From: Crotophaga sulcirostris
Lineage: Eukaryota; Chordata; Aves; Cuculiformes; Crotophagidae
Assembly (NCBI GenBank): GCA_013397455.1
Contig: VYZB01000015.1
Location: forward strand, 1,528,586 to 1,592,585
DNA: 64,000 bases
Direction of reading: 5' to 3'
The notes below the pieces were generated by a model. It was not told the origin of the DNA, ran no database searches, and saw only the letters and a list, made by a program, of their open reading frames with translations. Both the position numbers and the translations under genes were made by a program. Position 1 is the stretch's first letter. Every line of letters begins with the position of its first letter. Shown here piece by piece: positions 35,479 through 46,870 of the stretch.

Positions 35479-38400
35479 AGCCCTTTGCTATTGCAATGTG
35501 AAATTACTCAGTTTTTGCCTTATGAATATCTGACTGTGAAAAGTCATGCTTTTTGCAAGTGTTTATGGGACTGCACCAGGGCAAAGCTTCACTATTACTG
35601 TAGGAAAACACAAATTACTCTAGCAAAAATGTGGGGGGAGGGAGGAGATCGTTCTGGAATAAAAATATAAACCAACTCTCTTACAACACAACTCTAAGAA
35701 AAAAATATAAAATAAAAGTTTCGATCAAAGCTGTTATTTAGTTTTACTGACTCCAGAAGAAACTTTGAGGAGGTTATTTTATTGCTGTCATCCATAAGGA
35801 TGGCTTTTCACATTACACTACAAAATAATGAATCCACATGGTCCCAACTCACACAAAAGTTCAGTTATGGAAAGAGAGGTAGTAAATAATTGTTTGCAAT
35901 TGATGAAAAACTTTGTGGCTGCCTCTACAAAATGCAGCTGCAGCCCAAGGAGCAGGGACAAACAAGACTTCCATGTGGGAGGGAAGGAACTGCACAGCTG
36001 GTTTAAAGTTATATTGCCATGTGACTAGAAGGCACCTATACCTGTGCTGTAGGTACAACAACAAAAAGCATTTAAGCTTACTTATCTTCTCAGTAAATTC
36101 ATATCTGTATTTAGCAGAAATGCTACGGGCATGTAAACATTACAGAAGAAGGAAGAAATGCATTGGTAGGGAAAGTCTGACAAATGTAATTTTTGAAACT
36201 GGAATTTGGCTACCAGAGCATGAGGGAGCTCTTCAATGAAGGAGCTGCTGGAGCTTCAGTTCTAGGAGTGGTTCCTACTCCATGTTGGTGGGCTATCCAG
36301 GACCCTCTAACAAATGTGCTTAGGGTATGATTTTCACACCAGCTCAGGAGGGAATGCTGCTTTACAATTATCCACAGCCACTTTTCAGCTTTACAATACT
36401 GGTTTCCTATAATCAAGTTCCAGCTGAGCCTGAGAAAATAGTGCCAGGGACTATCACATATCTTCTATCTGAAAAATGACCAACTCCACATGACATGTTA
36501 ATCCAGTTTTGAGAAACTTGCCTTCGAAATAAGAACTATTGCTTGTTGCAATCCTGGACTTAAGAACCATTGTTTGCTGCAGTCCTGGTCTCACAGGCAT
36601 TTTCTGCCAGGGCCAGGCCAGGAAAACCAGGAATATGTGGGAAGGCTGCCTGGGATGTGAGGAGCAGATAAACAGCATCCAGAGTGAAGAAAAGTGTGAG
36701 TTTCACTGAGCTAGGGGAAAAGGTAGGACCCTCCATGCAGCTTATAACTCTTTTTTGGAACATTTCCCTGCACAGAGGTAGAGGGATAGCATTCTTTCCA
36801 AGTCTTCTTCAAAAAGGTTTAATAAACTGTGCTTCATTATTTTTGGCATCCTACCTCTAGATGATACAGATAGTGTTGTATAGCCTGCAGTGTGATATTA
36901 AACACCTAGATCTGAATTCCTGCCTCGGTAATATGCTGTAAACTCTGCTGAACTATCTCTTCTCTTTTCATCTGAGTCTGTGTTCCTCTTTCCCATTTCT
37001 GTTGCGTCTCATTTTCTAACAGACTACGCTCTATGCTGTGGTTAGATCTACACAAGAAAATTACGTAAAGTCAGAGCACTGTCCAGTGAATATCCACACT
37101 GTACAAGGGTCGGCATGATTCCTCACTCATTTTTAACCTCTGACAGCTATCACTGTCACTTCCAGGCATAATTGCAGGATGACACAGGTCAGGTTGCTCT
37201 CCGAAGGGCAGTATGACCCAGGAGGGGAGAGGGCACACGTTTAACAGTAGGCCTACCAGCTATGGCACTCAAACTCAAGCACAGACAACAGGCTCTGGCC
37301 TGTTTTGTTTATTAATATAAGTAAAGTGTGTGACTGACATTTTTCTGACGTTCTTTGTCCTTTCGTTAGTCTTAAAGAGGAAAAGCAGACCTCAGCAAAG
37401 GCTTTGTTTCATTAGGATTTTTCGTATGTTTGTGTCTGTGGTTATTTGGGATTTTTATTGTTTTGTTTTAATATAAAACATGTACTGCCAATATGATTTT
37501 ATAAGCTAGATGACTCGAAGATTTAGGCTTTGCAATGCAGAAGGTAATTCAGCCTGTGATGGTCCTAAGTTCCCTGAAGGAGTTCATTTCAGAGCTTTGG
37601 GCTCATCCTGAGAAAGATACAGCTCCTGCATAATTTATCTTCATGCTTTGGTAGAAAGATCTCCTGTCCTTGAGCACTGAAGACATTGTACCTTGCTCAT
37701 TGTAAATTCCTCACTTTATCCAAGGAGTAAAAATGTTGTTGAAGATGATGCAGCCTTCTCAGTGGGTTACAAAATCCTTTAAATAACTTGTGTCTTCAAG
37801 GACATGAAGAACCTTGAGGATCTGGGCTGAAATCCTGTAGTCCTTAGGAACGACTGGTCTTTTCATTTAATATCTACAAATGTCCTCTAAGGAATATAAA
37901 TCAAATCTGGCATTAAGTCTGCTGATACTAAGTCAGAGAAAGATCAGGAAGCTTTCTAAAATGAATGTGGATTGATTTAAAATATCACATGTGGGGATGC
38001 TGATTCCTTCAGAAGCCAGGAGAAGCAAAGTGAGTGGATCTGCAGTCAATCTGGAGGTTGACATTCTAATGTAATGAGGGAGTGAGGTGCTAAACAGCCA
38101 TGTTTGCTGTGGTCATATAGATGTGGTGGCCTGAGAGCAGTAGCCAATATCTGTAGTTTTGTGTGCTGCTTACTTACCAATAAAATTAATAAATGTATAA
38201 ACATTATAGACATCAGGCTGCTTCCTTTTTGTGAAGTCAGTGATTTATGTAATTAAAAAAAATTCCACATCTCTGAGCCAAAATCTACCTATTCTCTGAT
38301 GGGCAGCAATTATTTGATTTTTATATGTTTTCAATTGATACAAATAGTGGTGAAAGACAAAGAAAGAAAACTCAGATCATCCATTGTTCCTTTTCCAGTG

Positions 38401-40696
38401 TGGCTGTACTTCAAATATTTGGAAGCTCAGGTTGTATTCATGAATCCTATTCGAAAACACTTACACTGCTGTAAAACCGACAGATTTCACCAAATGCCAC
38501 ATTCAAACAAAGGTCTCTCTCACAATTTATCTAGTAAAGGAGAAATGGCATTTGTGGGCATAAACAACACTCAGAAGCATTTAAGAAAGTAATTTTTTTT
38601 AAAGCCATACATACATTGCTGACTTTTCAGAAAGGTTAGAACTTTATGAGATTCAGAATCAAAAACTGATGTGACCTACATAAAAGAATCACTCTGATTT
38701 CTTAATTAAACCAAGCTGTAACTGCACACTTGGTTAGCAGTCGCCAAAGAAATTATGCAATAAATCTTCTGTCTGTCCTCCAAGAATGTGGAGAGGAAGG
38801 CAGTGATGAAGAAGACGGTGGTGAGGAAGAGCAAGATCGGAATGTTCCATGTTGTCCTCTTTAATGTCCCCTTGAAGAGGGTCTGAGGCTTCCAGCACAC
38901 AAGTTAACTGAAATGAGTGCATCTGTAGCACCAGGTTGGGGGAAGAGCCCAAATGTTTTAACAGCTGGGTTGGTTTTTTTTTCCCTTTACCTACTTTGCT
39001 TCAGGATCTGATTTCGTTCTGAAGGGGTGGGCTCAGTGCCTGCCAGGAGCCCAGCAGGGAATGTTTACTCTGAGACACACAGAGATGTTTCCCTTTCTTC
39101 TCAAGTGATTTTTTTTTTAAAGGAAGGAGGGTGGGGAATTCTCTTAAGAAAGGTTCTCTTAAAACAAACACATCTATCAAAAACGTGTTAATTTGAAGGT
39201 TCTTTTTCTGTCTTATGTAAAATCTATACGAAAAATAAATCAAGGAAAACCACATCACACGTTAGTGCTGCATAGCTGTCTTCTCCATCTGCTGGACCAG
39301 CCTTTGCAAAATGCTTGTCATTTGCAGTGTCTCAGGCAAGGACTTAAACTGCGCTGTGGATTTCCTGTGATTTCAGCCTTTGCTTGCTCTCCACCAGAAC
39401 AGCTGTATCGCTGCCAACTTCTAGCAGAGCCCGACAAAGCTGCTCTGAGCCATGATTTGCACCAGTAGAGCTTACTCCAGTTCCATGCAGATTTCTGTTC
39501 CTAAAACCGGTTTACTCAATATACAGCAAATGAGTCTGCACTTATGGTAAATTTACTGAATGGATAAACTCTTCCATGCCAAGGCCTAAAATACTGAGTG
39601 TGGTTCATCAGAGATAACAAGCAATGCCAAAGACCCTGACAATGTTTCTATTTTCTTCTCTTTATACAACAAACAGAGCTTCACTCTTCTATTTGAGAGA
39701 TTTCAAGCCAGTGGATATACACACACCATAAAGGGAGCAAATATGTTCAAGTCATTGATGATAAATGAACAGTGTGACAAGAACAATATCCTTTATTCCT
39801 TCCCTCAGCCTCCACACATGCCTACTGTTCACAGCCACACGGGAGGACAAAAATACTTTTTAAGGACAAAAATAAGATTGTCATTTTAATGCAGTTACCC
39901 AAGACAGCATGCTAGGAGTAAAACAAACAAACAAAAAAGCCCTAACAACAAGGAAACCTGGTTGACAGTAAGATTTATTAGTCTAGCGGTGATTCCAATG
40001 TAATTTTGTCTTGTTGCTTTGAGACAGTAGAGCTACATGTTCATGTGTGGTCCCAGCATTCAGGGTGTGGTCAGATTTGAGCTCTGGAAAGGGAGTTTGG
40101 ATCAGTCCTACTAATTTTGTTAAGCAGTCAGCGTTTCATCCCACAAGAAATATTATGAACTCCTGGTATTTACTGCTCTCAGCCTCTGCCAGCCTTCAGT
40201 GTAGTCATCAGTACAGAACAATTAGGTTTGCAGTGCCCTGCTTGTCAGGGATGAAGTCAGATCTTTTCCTGGTTTATTGAAAGATACGTCTCTGATGACA
40301 AGTTTTTTTCCCTGTCTGTCTCCAGTTGAGATTATGGAGATAAATCTCTTTATTTCTTGGTGGCTCTTCAAGTCTAAACTATCCTTAGAAATATGTTTTC
40401 GTTTAGTCATCTGCTTACGGAGACCCATTTGCTTGACTTAAGTGGATGGAATTTGAGAAATGGCAGTCCAAGTAAACTCATGACTTGCTTCTTGGAGGTT
40501 ACTACCAAAAGGGCAGAGGGAACAAAAGGGACACTAGTTATTTGACAACTGCACTAACTTCCTCACTGTCACATGCTCTACAAAGTGTTGTCTTTGATCT
40601 AAAAAGCTTTTAAATGTTGCCAACCAGGATTTCAGAGAGGTGTTCATTCATCCTGTAAACTGAGGCAGCTCAACATAGTAGACTGTAATCACGGGC
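35479..40696. other. Unique AT-rich non-coding DNA
   Basis: About 5.2 kb with no recognised gene or transposon, apart from a 31-bp tandem duplication at 36531-36592. Mixed open frames around 35828-36239 and 39193-39468 lack family features. Confidence 0.5.
36531..36592 (+). repeat. Diverged 31-bp tandem duplication
   Basis: Two adjoining 31-bp units (36531-36561 and 36562-36592) agree at 25 of 31 positions by direct comparison. Each starts AAGAAC and contains a TCCTGG core. Five of the six differences are transitions, consistent with an old duplication that has since decayed. Confidence 0.7.
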
Positions 40697-40756
40697 ACTG
40701 TTAGTCTAGCCTGCTCTGTAATAGGATACTGTTAGTCTAGCCTGCTCTGTAATAGG
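40697..40756 (+). repeat. Recent 31-bp tandem duplication
   Basis: A 31-bp unit starting ACTGTTAGTCTAGCCTGC at 40697 is repeated at 40728. The 29 bases compared across the second copy (to 40756) are identical. Lack of divergence indicates a recent event that may be polymorphic. Confidence 0.9.
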
Positions 40757-41012
40757 CCCAGTTTTTTTGCCTGAGACTGAGTCAGTGTAGCAAGACTTAA
40801 ATCCATGCTGCTGACTTGAAGGGCAGTCTTGTCCCTGTTGTTACCTCTGCTGAGCTATTCCTGTCCTCCTTTTTCTATTGGAATTGTAACTGGGAAACTG
40901 TGTAACTATTAAACCATCTCTCATCTGAAAACTGAGCCTAACAGTTCCTAGTGTGCACATATAGGAAGAGTTGGGACTGCTTTTTTGTACAATAACACTG
41001 TCTGGGGTTAAA

Positions 41013-41290
41013 ATCACAGAATCGTGTAAGTTGTAAGGGACCTCAGGAAGTTGTACAGTATCAGCCCCTAAGCAGTGCCACTTGTAACCCGTTACCACTT
41101 TGACTTTGAAGTATAGGCAGTTACCCTTTGAGTCCAAAATCCAGTCAGTTTTCCATTCACCTTGTAATCCACCCATCTAAGCCATATTTCCTTAATTCAG
41201 GTACAAAGATACTACAGCAGACCTTGTCACAAACTTTGCTAATGTCAAGGTAAATGATAATGCTACATCAGTCACAGAACTGCCTTTAAA
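41013..41290 (-). mobile_element. Old CR1 copy with internal deletion
   Basis: On the minus strand the sequence enters within the RT domain (IYLDISKVCDKV block, then LRKYGLDGWITR, about 41165-41262). It reaches a block equivalent to VTSGVPQGSIL near 41056-41085. At about 41055/41056 it passes directly into the last 40 or so bases of a CR1 3' UTR, a GAGGTCCCTTACAAC stretch ending GATTCTGTGATTTT. The remainder of the RT palm including the catalytic loop, the C-terminal domain and most of the 3' UTR are missing. Many substitutions and stops mark it as older than the 27291 and 46871 copies. Confidence 0.75.
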
Positions 41291-41860
41291 TTGTAGTTTA
41301 ACAAATTCTTTAAGTTAATATAAACTGGTACTACCACTTAAATGAGTTCCTCTCCCTCTCACCACCACCTGGCCAACATAAACCCATGTGGTGAGAACCA
41401 AATCAGGGAAATTTCTCTTGCTGGCAATGCATAAAAGACTAAATCTCTATCATACCATTTCCTGATTTTATTCCTTGTGAAGCTTCAGAAATCCTTGTGC
41501 TAGAACAAAAGATGGAAAGGCACAAAGCAGAGAAGAGAGAGGCTAAAAACTTAATAGGAATTAAACTGCTTCTACACATTGCAGTATCAGTGCAGGCTGA
41601 ATTTAAGTGTCTGCCCAGTTATAGACTTAAGTACTGTGTCACAGTCACAGTTTTCAGCCAGATACTTGCTGTTTGCTCTGAATAATAGTGATAGCTTTGT
41701 TACACATGTTTATATTTCTAAACTGTTTGTCCTAATTTACCAACAGGGGACATGAAATGAATCAAAGCAGTAAGAAATTAAATAACCTCACTGATACTGT
41801 TGCATAGTCAATTATGCTCATCTTGTACCAGCAGAAGTGACTAAAAAGCCAAAAACAATG
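41291..41860. other. Unique non-coding DNA
   Basis: No gene or transposon recognised. Confidence 0.5.
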
Positions 41861-42436
41861 CATGGGTTGCTGGGAGATACTGGGGCAGACCATTGTGCAC
41901 TCTCCTGGGGATGGGGACAAGCTAAGCTCAGCAGGGTCCAGGGCAGGGCAGGTGTGTGGGGAGCTGAAAACCAGCACTGCTGCAGCAGGGACTGGTGACT
42001 GTGGGGTGGCTGAAGGGAGGCCCTGGGCCATCAACAGAGTGGGGAGAGGTGGTCAGGACAGATCGGGCATGTCAGTGTCCCCAGAGCCCCAACAGTAGCT
42101 TCCGTCCAAGCACGGTGCACTCCACACCTGACAGACCAGGACTGAGGAGGGCCCTGCAGCACAGTGGTTTAACTGCAGTGGCACAACTGTGGGCCACTTC
42201 AGGGGACAGAGCCAAGCAGGGACAGCCAGCTGGAAAAGGACGTGGCATGAAAGACTTAAGGTCAAGTCAGGAGGTTCAAGCCACCATTGAAAAACCCCAG
42301 AGAGGAGGAGATCCAGGCTTCCTTTCATAAGCTCTAAAAGTTGGACGGGCTAGACAAGAGAGGAACTCATTTAGGAGCCTGTGATCAGCACTGTGGGGAG
42401 ATGGGTGCCCAGAGAAATACTACTCCCTCAGGAAGG
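41861..42436. other. GC-richer unassigned block, left part
   Basis: Visibly richer in G and C than most of the window, with open frames on both strands (111, 91 and 90 codons) that overlap and have no family resemblance. It is continuous in character with 42730-43190, and a CR1 end lies between the two. It may be an older repeat into which the CR1 inserted, but no LTR ends or coding motifs were found. Confidence 0.4.
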
Positions 42437-42729
42437 TTTCACAGTTTCACAGTATCACAAGGTTGGAAAGGACTTCTGAGATCATCAAGTCCAACCTATA
42501 ACCCAACACTAACATCAACCCATCATCTAAACCATGGCACTCAGTGCCTCATCCAGTCTCCCCTTAAACACCTCCAGGGTCAGCGACTCCACCACCTCCC
42601 TGAGTAGTGCATTCCAATGGCCAATTATCCTTTCAGTGAAGAACTTTTTCCTAACATCAAATCTAAACTTTCCCTGATGAAGCTTGACTCCATGCCCTCT
42701 AATTCTGTCACTGGTCACCTGAGAGACCT
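42437..42729 (-). mobile_element. CR1 LINE 3' end (tail variant GTGATACT)
   Basis: On the minus strand the copy starts in the pol C-terminal region and encodes an open 63-codon end (42527-42718). This has [22 protein letters not shown] and a [16 protein letters not shown] terminus. It then continues through the 3' UTR to a tail of GTGATACT/GTGAAACT units at 42437-42460. Sequence and tail identify the same subfamily as the copy at 6600-7089, in opposite orientation. It lacks that copy's GTTAGT expansion. Confidence 0.92.
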
Positions 42730-43190
42730 TGTTGGGTCAAGGCCACGCACAGCAAGAAAGCAGGCTCCATAGTGCTCAGCTCAGAGAGGCCTGAGGTAAC
42801 TTGTTAGGCAGTAGCAAGAGAAACGCTGCTCCCTAAGGGTGGCAATCACAGAATCACAGGGAAATCCCTTGCCGGGGTACATCCCACAGCTCCTGAGTGA
42901 GGAAACAGACCAAGGGACAGGGGTCAGGTCCAACCAGGAGTCCTGATCACAGGGCAGTGTCACAGTGATGAGGCAGGTCTGAATTGAAAGCCAGCTTGTA
43001 GGTCAGGGTTGGGATCAAGCCCAAGCCATGCAGAGCCATAGCCCGAAGGCAGGGCCAAAGACAAGAGGAAGTCAGCCCATATGCTTAGACACAGATCAGC
43101 AACACCCTGCAGTTTAGCACACACTCAACACAGATTAAGCTAGTAGTGAAAGACTTGCTCTGAGTTTAAAAAGAACTCCTGGGACCATGG
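42730..43190. other. GC-richer unassigned block, right part
   Basis: Continues the GC-richer character of 41861-42436 on the other side of the CR1. It contains repeated short GGTCAG/GGTCCA and AAGCC words but no clear tandem array. A TCACAGAATCACAG string at 42846-42859 resembles a CR1 tail but no CR1 body follows it. Confidence 0.4.
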
Positions 43191-45238
43191 GTGTGGGTTA
43201 AGGCTACAGGTGAAGCTGGTCAGGGCCATTAAGACTAATTAATGCCCTCAGGGCCCTAACAAATGTAAGCTGGAAGTGCAAGTAAAAAGAAGAATCATTG
43301 GTCATCACATTGTTACTAACTTCATCTTTTATATACTAATTATTAAAGTAGTAAAATCCTGTTTATTCTGTTGTAAAATTATTTCAAATCAGCTACAAAT
43401 CATTCTAATATTGATATATTTTTGCGAGCAAGCAGAATCCTCATAGCTTTCATTCTCTGCTAGTCTGAAAAAAATAAACTGATTTTTTGCTGATTTGTAC
43501 ATTCATGTTTGGTTTTGTTCCATGTTCATATTCTCTACAGCAATATGTCTACCTAGGTTTTGGGATCCAGGAATAAGAATGAAATAGACTCACAGGCTGA
43601 AAAAAAACATGAAATCATGGATTTGTCTTAATGTAAGCCATGGTATCATTTCAAATGAATATGATATATGCGACATACATTGTCATCTAGACATCAGCAT
43701 TTCATGTAAATGGAATTGAAATACCTTTCTGCTTAACATGGACAAAACAGGAAGAAAGCAAACATTTATACTTATTTTCCAAACGAAGCTTCCTTCAGGG
43801 CAAAGGGAGAACTTCCTCATCCTAAACTCATATCTTTTTCAACCTATGTTAAAAAAAAGCTTTCTGTATGGAAGGGACACAAGTATGAATTGCTCCCACT
43901 TAGAAATTAAAGAGAAAGAATGCATTGGAATTCAGCAGACTTCAAGGTTAAAAATTTACTCTAGAGTTTATTGTAGTTCAGATGAAGAGTTCACTTTCAT
44001 ATTTTGAGTGAAGGTAATTATATTTTATTTACCAGTCTGACTAAGCAATAAATGTGTCAGTAATAAAACTGGAATTCCATCAAAGAGCAGCAAAAAGGAA
44101 CACGTGATATCATGGCCTATGTCTCACCTACAAGACTTAAGATGGGAGACCTGGAAAGGCTTCTTTAATCTCAGGTCTATCTGAGCACACATGACGTGTC
44201 AGTGAAAGACTTGTATGTGCACTGTCTTTTCCTTCCTCTTTCCCAGAAAAGGAAAATCAAGTGCACAGATGGGAAGATAATTATGGCAAACATTAAACTC
44301 ACCTGAAGCCTGGTTGTGGAGAGGAATCTGATACAGGTTAGCTTGGAGATTTAGTGCAGTGGTGATGGCTGCCTATATTTCTGGATCTACTTACTGCTTG
44401 CCTTCAAATATTCCAGAAATATTTCTAAATTTTTATTCATCTTTAGTGAAAAAAAAGGAAAAAAAAATCACAGAAAATAATGATTCCTTTTTACCAGCTC
44501 TGTTGCCTTTCCCTTCCCAGTGATGCTGTGTGACTTCTTCAACTGAGTATTGAAAGGCAGTAAAGAATATCCCCCATGTTATCCAGAAACCAATTGCTAT
44601 ACTATCTACAAGGCAAATCACTTAGCAGAGTCTCTTCTCTGAATTCTCAGGTTGAATTCTGACAACATTCTTAAAGAATATTTTTATTCTAAAAGAAAAT
44701 TAGTAAATAATTTCTTTGTTAAGCAGGAGTTAGATCACATTTCAGTTCAAATGGAATAACTTTGGCTGGAATGAATGTTGCAGGAGTGGTGCAGACCAGA
44801 GAAGGATATTACCTTGAATGCTGTTAGCAGGACATGCTAAAGGTGTGGATCATCCTTTCCACTCAGATAAAGTCGACTCTTATAGTAAAGTACTTTGGAA
44901 ACACTATCAATTTCTTAATTTTATTTCATTGCTATCTCACACTTCTGATGAAGATAACCGGCATTTCAGTGGAGAAACATCAACAATAAAACAATAAAGT
45001 ATTTAATAACTTAATAACATTGGTTCTGAATTTACCATGGGATTTAAATCCTAACATGTATCAAAAAGACAGCTGCTTAAAATACAAGGACAGAAATAAG
45101 AAACATCCCCACTTTCACTCTGGTATTAAAGGACTCTTTACATACTCCCATGGCTTATACATAACAGTTCTACCTGAGGAACTACCAACACTTGAACTGA
45201 TGTAACATTCACAATCTCTCACTTCTGTTTCTTTTCAG
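43191..45238. other. Unique AT-rich non-coding DNA
   Basis: No gene or transposon recognised. It ends in a pyrimidine-rich tract (about 45214-45238) discussed with the candidate exon that follows. Confidence 0.5.
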
Positions 45239-45446
45239 CCTGGAGAAGATTTCTGATCTTTTCTATCTAGGAGGTGTGTGACTGGATGAAGAAGCACAAG
45301 CGAATCTATGGGAGTAGGTCACTGAGGAAAATGAAAACAGAAGGATACTTCAAGGTGTCACCTCATCATCTCAAAGTCAAAAGATTGGATCTTTAATGAC
45401 ACACAAAGTTTACATGGGGAATTTTAGCCACAGGGAAGAAAATAAA
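45239..45446 (+). other. Possible terminal exon with poly(A) signal
   Basis: Two near-consensus splice acceptors lie 32 bases apart: CTCACTTCTGTTTCTTTTCAG ending at 45238, and a TTCTGATCTTTTCTATCTAG site ending at 45270. From the second acceptor a frame runs open for 41 codons to a TAA at 45394-45396. It is rich in Lys, Arg and His, with DWMKKHKRIYGSRSLRKMK near its start. From the first acceptor the +1 frame gives a 13-residue tail LEKISDLFYLGGV and a stop. An AATAAA at 45441-45446 follows, with a GT-rich stretch after it. The arrangement is what a last exon looks like, coding or long non-coding. I do not recognise the peptide and no partner exons were found, so chance cannot be excluded. 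Confidence 0.22.
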
Positions 45447-46110
45447 GTCTGAGTTGTTATAAATGAGCTTTCGAAAATACTGATACCAGACCGTGGAGTC
45501 AAGGCGTGAGTCTGAAGTGCAATTGCAAGCCACAGCAATCTTTACTGTGAGGAAGAGAATACATTGCATTTCAAATCTTCATTTCCATATGAGGTTATGA
45601 GATTGAATTGACTTTTGAAAAGTAAACAAGCGAAAACAAATAAGAAAGTGTATTGCTTGGACTTGAATTGGGGAAAAAATAATTTCAGATTGATACCTAT
45701 TCTTTTAACTTTTCTCAGTTTCTTTTTCCAATCTTTGACCAAAATATTCTCTCTGCACAACTTCTGAGAAGGATTTACTATACAAAGGAAGAAAGAGGCA
45801 GGAGGAGCTAAGCTCTCCCTACAGACGTCTCTTTCACATCAATGTCAAATAACAGAGGAGAGGCTGAAGCAGAGCAGCATGTAGCCAGGAATGTGATAAC
45901 CAGAACTACCAACTGTCTCACTGGAACAGGGAAGAAAATCTGCAGTTGCATATCAAGGATAATTTACTTGCGAGGAGTTCCTTTCTAACCGGCCTTCCGG
46001 CCTTCTCATTCCCATTACAAGACACTATCCCGAACCTTCACCTTTCATAGACTCTCTAAAAAAGTCTTCTTTTTTTTTATATAAACATCTAATTACTATG
46101 ATAAACTTGT
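45447..46110. other. Unique non-coding DNA
   Basis: No gene or transposon recognised. Confidence 0.5.
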
Positions 46111-46160
46111 TATGGTTTTGTCTATGGAATTTGAGTTTCAAGTTTCATAGACAAACTATG
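46111..46160. repeat. Long near-perfect hairpin (inverted repeat)
   Basis: TTTGTCTATGGAATTTGA at 46117-46134 pairs with 46138-46155 over 18 bp, 16 Watson-Crick plus two G-T/U pairs, around a three-base loop GTT (46135-46137). After a one-base bulge at 46116, about five further pairs extend the arm to 46111/46160. The result is a 50-base hairpin, the best in the window. The tiny loop is unlike most microRNA precursors. It may be an inverted duplication made during replication or a mobile-element scrap. Confidence 0.7.
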
Positions 46161-46870
46161 GAAAATCATTAAGATCATGTTTGGATCTTAGTATAAGTTA
46201 TTCAGTCTCCTTTAATAGTTAGTAGGGAAATGGACGCTTCAGGAGGCATTTCAACTCATATTTGTATATATTAAAATGAAAAGAGTAAAATATCTCCAGG
46301 AGGTTTTTCTCTTTCTCATGTCCCTCCCTGCTAAGGAAAAGTTTAGGTGGCTAGTTTGAATTAAAAACATAGCATCAGCCTAGGTGCACATTTTGTCTCC
46401 AGTAGCAGACATCTGGGAAAAGAGCATGGGAATCAGCACACAAAGAAACAGATTCCTTCTCCTCTGCCTACTGTGTGATGCCTTCCTTTCAACATCTGGC
46501 AGCCAGTGGTTTCGAGACTGCCTGTGCCACAGGCAATATCTGGATCATCCTCCCCAGTAAGTTTGGAAACCAATCCTGAATCTTTTTCTGACTCATTTCC
46601 ACATTCATAGACAACTCATCAATGATAAACAGTGACAATGAGTTCCACCAGTTAATTATATCCTGTGTTGTTTAAACCCGAGATCTGATAATCACAAGAA
46701 ATGAAGCAAAACAAATGTTTTCTTTCATATTCACCCAAGCTGTTCCTAGATTTAAGTTTAAACAAGAACATAACCTCTTCTAAATTAAGATCTCCATCCC
46801 AGATCCCAGTGAATAGATGATTAGCAGTAATGTTATCCAACACCATGTTGTTTTCTTCAGTTCAGGTGAA
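46161..46870. other. Unique non-coding DNA
   Basis: No gene or transposon recognised. Confidence 0.5.

Noticed and set aside
42846..42859. Another CR1 tail (TCACAGAATCACAG)
   Set aside because: No CR1 3' UTR or pol sequence follows on either side; too short to support.
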